Assembly: GCF_000003855.2 (NCBI RefSeq)
Contig: NW_003101654.1
Coordinates: 316,387 to 380,386 of the forward strand
DNA length: 64,000 nucleotides
Source of the DNA: Blastomyces gilchristii SLH14081
Taxonomy: Eukaryota; Ascomycota; Eurotiomycetes; Onygenales; Ajellomycetaceae
Direction of reading: 5' to 3'
This document shows, one piece after another, positions 58,293 through 64,000 of this stretch (within the stretch, counting starts at the first letter, position 1; each line of letters opens with the position of its first letter). Both the position numbers and the translations under genes were made by a program. Under the pieces are notes generated by a model. That model had not been told where the DNA came from. It worked only from the letters and a program-made list of their open reading frames with translations, and ran no database searches.

Positions 58293-58583
58293 TCTGTTAA
58301 AACAGCTATATACTATCTTTTAATAATTTTATTTTGTTATAGTCTCTCTTTATTATACTTATTTCTTTCTGTTCTTTTCTATCTATCTATTTAATGTGTC
58401 TATCTTTAAGACTATGATCTCTTTTTCTTTGTCATGATATTTTCAAATGATTTCAAAGTATCAGAAGGTGTTAAAATACTGTAATTTGTAAACAGTTTTT
58501 GTATTCTGAGCTGAAATTTTCTGATTTTACATATCTGAAATTGGTAAATGTATAATAGTTAACTCTATAGATATAGGAAAAAC

Positions 58584-58606
58584 CCTGAGAACTAAAAATT
58601 CTCAGG
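58584..58606 (+). other. Hairpin in LINE copy 2 3' region
   Basis: CCTGAGAA and TTCTCAGG form an 8-bp stem; the ninth pair of copy 1 is lost by G-to-A change. Counterpart of 40738-40760. Confidence 0.55.
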
Positions 58607-58848
58607 TAGATGTCATAGTCTCTGACTATATAGATCTATAATTGAAGAATAATAATAATAATAATAACTGTTTCACTTTGATTTCTTACTCTTAATAAGA
58701 TTAGAAACAGATATCTTCTTCTTTATAATTTCAGAAATAGTTTCATAACTACAGTTAAATAAGAACTGAGTTTCAGTAGTCTTTTTCTTATGAAAGATAT
58801 AATCTGCAGAGATTAACTATAATATTTATAATTAGAAGCTTCTTATAG

Positions 58849-58976
58849 CCCCGGTGGCTGAATAGTTAATACAGTCACCTGGTAGCACCTTGGCGTGGGA
58901 AATCAAGACGTGTGAGTTTAAAACCCGCTGACAATACATTAAATCCAGAACTTAAGCACCTCAGGTTTCTAATAAG
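58849..58976 (+). mobile_element. SINE fragment, 5' part, plus strand
   Basis: Matches 29811-29935 (CCCCGGTGGCTGAATAGTTA and on). The A box is weakened (TGGCTGAATAG) and the B box reads GTTTAAAACC, changed from GGTTTGAAACC. It inserted into Gypsy-C3 after AGAAGCTTCTTATA, and is cut at CTAATAAGTAC by the inverted SINE that follows. Confidence 0.75.
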
Positions 58977-59094
58977 TACTTATTATTATTATTATTATTA
59001 TTATTATTCTTTCATTATACTCATATGCAAGCAGAGCTTATGATGAGTCCTTGCGTGATGTTAAATACAGGTCAAGTGTTGATTATACAGGAGG
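58977..59094 (-). mobile_element. SINE fragment, 3' part, minus strand
   Basis: ATT repeats (reverse of the AAT tail) then TTCATTATACTCATATGCAA and on, the reverse complement of 30075-30184. Cut at ACAGGAGG by the Gypsy-A3 LTR. Together with the preceding fragment it shows one SINE inserted, inverted, into another. Confidence 0.78.
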
Positions 59095-59375
59095 TGTGGC
59101 GGGCTGCGCCTGATCAATCATATAGACTATTCCGTTACACTCCACAGATTCCTACTGTTCCGATTCTCGGTTGCTGATCCTCGGCCGAAAACCTACGGAA
59201 TTCCTATTCTTCCGCCCTGAGGCTTCATCACATACATCACTGCATACATGTATAAATATTCATTCTGATTATCAATTCTCACACTTTCTCTCTTTTCTTT
59301 TCTTCTTTAACATTTTTCACTTTGTATTATAAGATCTATATATTATACTGATCTATTCAGTGTAGGTCTCTTACA
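59095..59375 (+). repeat. Gypsy-A3 5' LTR
   Basis: Starts TGTGGCGGGCTGCGCCTGAT, the least mutated start among family A LTRs. It shares the GGCCGAAAACC and CTTCCGCCCTGAGGC stretches with Gypsy-A2 rather than A1. Confidence 0.85.
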
Positions 59376-59651
59376 CTTGAAAAACATTCATTATCTTCTT
59401 ATTAGAAATGATTATTTGTTGAGAAAATATCTGAATGTGTAACAACATGTAAGAAATAGAGAAACAGTTAATCAGTTAAGCAGACACTGAGTCTTTAAAT
59501 AGAAGCTTGCTTATCAGTCACTCTGACCCTGCAACAAGATCTTACAAAGAGAACAAGATCTTATAAAGAGAATATCAGTGAAAGACCTGAGAGTTCTGAC
59601 ACAGATATATGAGATATTTATACAATTACACATTCAATAATTGATATAATC

Positions 59652-60660
59652 ATGTCTGAAAATAATATGAAAGCACTCTTAAATACAAGTATAGACACAG
59701 TGTCACAGTGACTCTGAGTAATATTGAAATTACAATAACAATAAATAGCTAATATACATGCAACTTAATAATATTAATATGAAGAGATTTAACAATTATT
59801 TCAACAAGAAACTTATACAATTTTAACATCTACAAAATCAAATATAAAAGCATTGAAAGAATACTTAAATGCTCTCACATATTTTAATACTTCTGATCTC
59901 ACTCTCTACTCATTATGAAGAATGAAAATGCTTATGAAACTGAGCATAGATAAAGATATCATCAGTTTACTAATTAATCAAGATTAATATATCAATGAAT
60001 AATTGAAGAATTGTATGAAACAGAAGTTTCATTCATGAATAAAAGTATGTGAATCAGTGTTGTAAACATCTGATAATATTATCAAATATTTTGATATTCT
60101 GTTTCAAGACACTGTTTTATAACATAAAGTATTAGATTGATTACAGAGTGCTTAACAAAGAAATACTTCTCTTATAACATTCATTTCTGACTTCAATACT
60201 AAGATTCTAGAAGTAGATAGTCAATCTTGAAAGAATTGAATAAAGATTAGTATGCTTAAGAAGATATTAACTTTTAAACTCTTACAGACTCTTATAAGCA
60301 TAGACAAAGATCAGACTTATGAAGATTTCTGTATATAACTTCAGACATTGAATGATCATCTTATCAAGCTCAAGAGTATACAGAACAGTGACAGAAGATG
60401 TTACACTTATACATCTATATTAAGAAATAACTCAGTCACTTATACATCTGTACTGAGAAATAACAACAATGATGCAGATGCTATGAACTGAGTAGACTTA
60501 AATATCTATACATAAGCAAGAGTTTTCACTATTTAAACAGGCTTTTAAGTCTCTGAGATTACCTCTGAAGAAGTTGCTGATCAATGTCAACAAGAAGTGT
60601 GCATCAACTGTAATTAATTAGAATACATTACTTTCAACTGCTGATTAACCTATGTACCTT
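59652..60660 (+). pseudogene. Gypsy-A3 gag (decayed)
   Basis: Frame from ATG 59652 aligning with Gypsy-A1 gag. The zinc knuckle near 60600 reads CINC, then Tyr in place of His, and a final Cys kept, the reverse of the damage in A1. A short duplication of the TSVTYTS-like segment is present near 60410-60460. Confidence 0.72.
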
Positions 60661-60859
60661 CTCACTCAAGAGAAAGATCAGTGTCTTCTTACTTAAAGAA
60701 TGAATCAGTGTCTGTCTGTGTCAATCACATTGCATTGAAAGAAGATTCAGAAGATAACTATGAGAATACTCTGATAAAACAGAAAAAAGATTAGCTTCTG
60801 TTCAAATTCATAAACAGAAGCTGAAGAGATCAGATGACAATAATTTAAAGAAGAAAAAT

Positions 60860-63517
60860 GATAATGAATGCAATTCTTATATCTACTGTATTAGATAACA
60901 TGTATAATATAAAAGCTATAATAGATAGTGATTTATGTTATTATACAATGATTAAATCTTCAGTTGTAAGATATATAATCTTCAGTGTATTCTCTTATTA
61001 AAATCTCAATTTCTTGTATAATTTGATAATTTAAAAGACATTTACACTCATTACATAATAAAACTAAACATAGATATTGAAGAATATCAATATAAAGATA
61101 TCTACATATATAAAGTTGATAATCTTGATTATAATCTTATATTAGAACTTGTCTGACTATCTGAATAAGATATCTTACTGAACACTTGAAACAGAAGCTT
61201 AATATTTCCTAACAATGATAGAATTCATGAAGATGATATTTATAAAACCATGAATCTGATACAGATTTCTGTCAATGTGTATAAAATACTCTGAAAAAGA
61301 AGTTACTGACAGAATCACTGACAAGATCACTGATAGCAGAATTATATAATAATCTACTCTGTCAGTCTGACTGATATTAAAAAGATTCTAGAAAAGTTAT
61401 TCTGTGTTATAATAACAGATTCTTATATGAAACTCTCTTAATAATATCATGAATATCTAGATGTCTTCTGATAAGATAATATTATAAATATACTCTTCTT
61501 ACAAGACTCAGAAGTGAATCACAGTATCAAGTTAGAAAGAAGAATGATAAAGACTCTGAACTATCATGAGACCTTTTTTATAACATGTTCTGAGATGAAC
61601 TTCTGCTTCTTTGAAAGACACTCAATAATCTGTTGAATAAAGAATTCATATATATTAGCAACTCTTTCACTGCAGTCTCTATTCTCTTTGCAAAGAAATC
61701 AGATAAAGAACTTTGATTCTGTGTGAACAATTGAGAACTGAACAGATTAATAAAGAAGATTCATTATTCTTTATCTCTTATTAATAAAACTCTAACTCAT
61801 ATTGAATAAGCTCAATGATTTACAAACTTAAATGTTATCACTGTGTTTTATAAAATTCATATCACTGAAGAAGATAAGTGACTTACAGTATTTCAAACAT
61901 AATATGATCTCTTTGAATGAGTAGTCCCACTTTTTGAACTAGCTAATACTCTCAGTATATTTCAGAAGTATATTAACTGAGCACTTCAATATTTTCTTAA
62001 TGAATTTGTATCTGTATATCTTGATAACATTCTTATCTTCACTGATGAGTTCAAGAAAGAATATCAAGAACATGTACAAAAGATATTATAATAACTACAG
62101 AAAGTAGAACTATCAATAGATATAGACAAGTGTGATTTTGAGATTAAAAGTACAAAATATCTAGGCTTTATCATAGAAGCTGATAAGAAGATTTAAATGA
62201 ATTCTGAGAAGATCTCTGCTATTCTTAAATGAGAGATTCTATGCACTGTGAAAGATATACAAAGCTTCATTGAATTTACTAACTTCTATTAGCAATTTAT
62301 ACAGAACTTCTCAGATATTATAAGATTACTTACAGAACTTACTAAGAAAGACTCAGTATTTCAATAATCAGCAGACATTGAAGCTGCATTTATATAAATG
62401 AGACAGATATTCATTAATACCTCTCTACTGATAATATTCAATTCTGATTATAAGACAGTTATTAAAGCTAATTTCTCTAACTATATTATAGAAGAAGCTA
62501 TATTGCAATATAATGATAAAAATATCTTACAATCATGTATCTTTATATCTAAGAAACTGAATCTCACTGAATACAATTATAAGATCTACGATAAGAAACT
62601 TCTTATAATTATACACTGTCTAGAAGAATGAGACTCTGAACTTCAAAGTATCTTCAAATGTGAGATACTCACAGATCAAAAGAATCTTAAGTACTTTACT
62701 ACTATCTATAAACTTACTAAATAATAGATACAATGATCTGAGTTCTTAAGCTACTTTCATTTTATAATACACTATCATTCTGACAGTCAGAACTCAATGA
62801 CAGATACTCTCTTATAACAAGAGTAAGATATGTCTTTCAATATAACAGATATCTGTTGAATGAACTGAGAACACTGACTCTTACATTCAAAGATATTGAT
62901 TGATCAAGATAAAATAACTTATAATACTATACATGCTTCTCTGATTAGAACACTCTCTCTTCAAACTGATACTAATACTGATATCTTCACTTCTTCTACA
63001 CTGAATAAATTGTGACATATAACAGCTCAAATCAATGAACTTCTCTAAGCACTCACTAAAGCAGTACATTCAGAAGCATCTCAATTTCTCTCAGAACTAT
63101 GTATTGACATCTCAGAATGCTTAATCAATGATAATAATACTCTGCAATTTCATAAACAATGCTGAGTCTCTCATTTCAAATTCTTACACACTAAGATAAT
63201 ACAAGAGATGCATGATTCTCATATAACTGATTATTCAGGTTGTGAATAACTGTATTAAATAATCTCTCAAGAGTTCTACTGATCTGAGATATTGAACAGC
63301 ATCAGACATTTTGTCTGAAACTGTAACTATTGTTTCTTCATCATTTTATAAAAGAACTGTAGAAAAGATCTGCTGAAATCACTCAATATTTCTGATAGAA
63401 TCTGACAAGATATGACAATTGACTTCACTGTTAATCTCTCTGAGAGTAAGAATTATAGAAATATTCTGATTATTGTGAACTGATTGAGTAAGAGTGTAAT
63501 ATTGAAATCTTGTAATA
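60860..63517 (+). pseudogene. Gypsy-A3 pol, protease to integrase start (decayed)
   Basis: RT from about 61660 with the catalytic box reading YLDNILIF near 62010 (second Asp lost). RNase H about 62150-62790: the open stretch 62398-62631 (IFNSDYKTVIKANFSNYIIE, then KKLNLTEYNYKIYDKKLL) is the RNase H connection region absent from Gypsy-A1. The integrase N-terminal zinc region is about 63200-63350. Stops throughout. Confidence 0.75.
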
Positions 63518-63715
63518 CTGTATTGTGTTGAGGTTGAGGTCATGATTATGTAACAAGGTGACAAGGTCAAGTGGCGCACTTAGCAAGGTCAAGTTTTCTG
63601 TATACACGAAGCTAGCAACCTTTTCAATCAAGCAAGCTTTAACTACACCTTCCACATTTGTAGTGGCGCCTGCTCAGTGGCATTGTCCTAGCAATTGCTC
63701 CTACCACTCTTACCC
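63518..63715. other. GC-normal sequence of unknown origin right of Gypsy-A3
   Basis: Begins TATTGTGTTGAGGTTGAGGT and shows no RIP bias. It could be the start of another, younger insertion (a TGTTGAGG-type LTR start is compatible) or host DNA. Short frames on both strands have no recognisable domain. Confidence 0.4.
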
Positions 63716-64000
63716 CTTCTACCACCACCACCGCCTCTAACGCCCCGCAGCACCCCCTATCACTTCTACCCTCATCTTACCACTCACTCTCTTACCACCT
63801 CTACCACCCCTACCACCCCTACCACCTCCTTACCACCTCTACCACCTCTACCCCCTCTACCACCACTACTACCTCTACCGCCCCGCAGCCCCCTCTATCA
63901 CTTCCACTCCATACCTCTAACCCTCATCTTATCACTCACTCTCTTACCACCTCTACCATTCCTTCCACTCCTACCCTCTCTTTACCACCCCTACCACGAA
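63716..64000. repeat. C-rich, G-poor tandem array (TACCACC-type) with higher-order repeat
   Basis: Irregular repeats of CTACCACC, CTTACCACC and CTCTACC. A longer unit starting CCGCCCC/CGCCCCGCAG, containing ACTCACTCTCTTACCACC, occurs twice (about 63740-63840 and 63877-63960), roughly 140 bp apart. Almost no G on the plus strand. It continues past the window edge; the array as a whole is not a telomere repeat. Confidence 0.75.

Larger units (their letters stand above)
50964..58666 (+). mobile_element. LINE copy 2 (RNase H-bearing, Tad1/I-like), 7.7 kb, AAT-repeat tail
   Basis: Flanked by the 13-bp duplication ACTGTTTCACTTT (50951-50963, 58667-58679); tail of AAT repeats. Collinear with LINE copy 1 over its length and 23 bp longer at the 5' end (ATACAGATTACATTCACTAG precedes the shared AACCGCTTCATCAC). 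The first ~200 bp keep CG and CC (for example CCCCGGGCC near 51195) where copy 1 is mutated. Confidence 0.9.
47975..58847 (+). mobile_element. Gypsy-C3: Ty3/gypsy chromovirus, left part, carrying LINE copy 2
   Basis: 5' LTR 47975-48231, internal sequence 48232-50963, LINE copy 2, internal sequence 58680-58847, then interrupted by SINE and Gypsy-A3 insertions. Integrase, chromodomain and 3' LTR are not in the window and presumably lie to the right. It is the most heavily mutated C copy, LTR included. Confidence 0.85.
59095..63517 (+). mobile_element. Gypsy-A3: Ty3/gypsy chromovirus, left part
   Basis: 5' LTR 59095-59375 (281 bp), gag and pol collinear with Gypsy-A1 to integrase. It retains the ~545 bp of RT/RNase H that Gypsy-A1 lost. 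Similarity to Gypsy-A1 stops at about 63517 (TTGTAATA shared, then divergence), either a truncation or another insertion. No 3' LTR in the window. Confidence 0.85.

Noticed and set aside
63716..64000. Telomere or subtelomere repeat
   Set aside because: CTAACCCT appears only once, and the array is TACC-based, not a CCCTAA repeat.
1..64000. CRISPR arrays, riboswitches, operons, ribosome binding sites
   Set aside because: Fungal nuclear DNA; the regular repeats seen are LTRs, LINE monomers and minisatellites.

Overview
The window is a gene-poor, AT-rich stretch of a filamentous ascomycete (Pezizomycotina) genome. The evidence is a GPI mannosyltransferase gene cut off by the left edge, a decayed fungal-specific transcription factor, Fot1/pogo, chromovirus and RNase H-bearing LINE elements typical of these fungi, and dense C-to-T mutation of the repeat-induced point mutation (RIP) type. 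The species cannot be named from the sequence.

Layout. Positions 1-971 are host DNA: the first 68 codons of GPI14 (PIG-M) on the minus strand, then noncoding DNA. Positions 974-30804 are one ~2 kb Fot1/pogo-like DNA transposon (83-bp inverted repeats, TA target duplication) swollen to 30 kb by nested insertions. Inside it sit a Ty3/gypsy element (Gypsy-B, 178-bp LTRs, 1426-28889) and a tRNA-derived SINE (29808-30184). Inside Gypsy-B sit two copies of a chromovirus, Gypsy-A1 (2980-15936, plus) and Gypsy-A2 (18574-24384, minus). Inside Gypsy-A1 sits another chromovirus, Gypsy-C1 (6401-14162, minus). Inside the 3' LTR of Gypsy-C1 sits a 500-bp nonautonomous element (6594-7093). Most junctions close with a readable target duplication, so the insertion order is Fot1, Gypsy-B, Gypsy-A, Gypsy-C, 500-bp element.

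Positions 30807-32640 are a GC-normal island holding a minus-strand transcription factor pseudogene with the Fungal_trans domain. From 32822 on the repeats resume: Gypsy-C2 (32822-47762) carrying a complete 7.7 kb LINE (33118-40818) and a 408-N assembly gap; Gypsy-C3 (from 47975, right end not in the window) carrying a second 7.7 kb LINE (50964-58666); a tail-to-tail pair of SINE fragments (58849-59094); and Gypsy-A3 (59095-63517). The last ~480 bp are not AT-rich and end in a C-rich tandem array.

No transposon gene here is intact: gag, pol, transposase and both LINE ORFs keep long collinear reading frames but are full of in-frame stops, mostly TGA. The relations that remain visible are the LINE and SINE sharing a 3' end (probable LINE-driven SINE mobilisation) and a host mutation process that has removed nearly all CG, CC and GG dinucleotides while leaving CA and CT. 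That context preference differs from the CpA-centred RIP of Neurospora and is the most unusual signal in the window.
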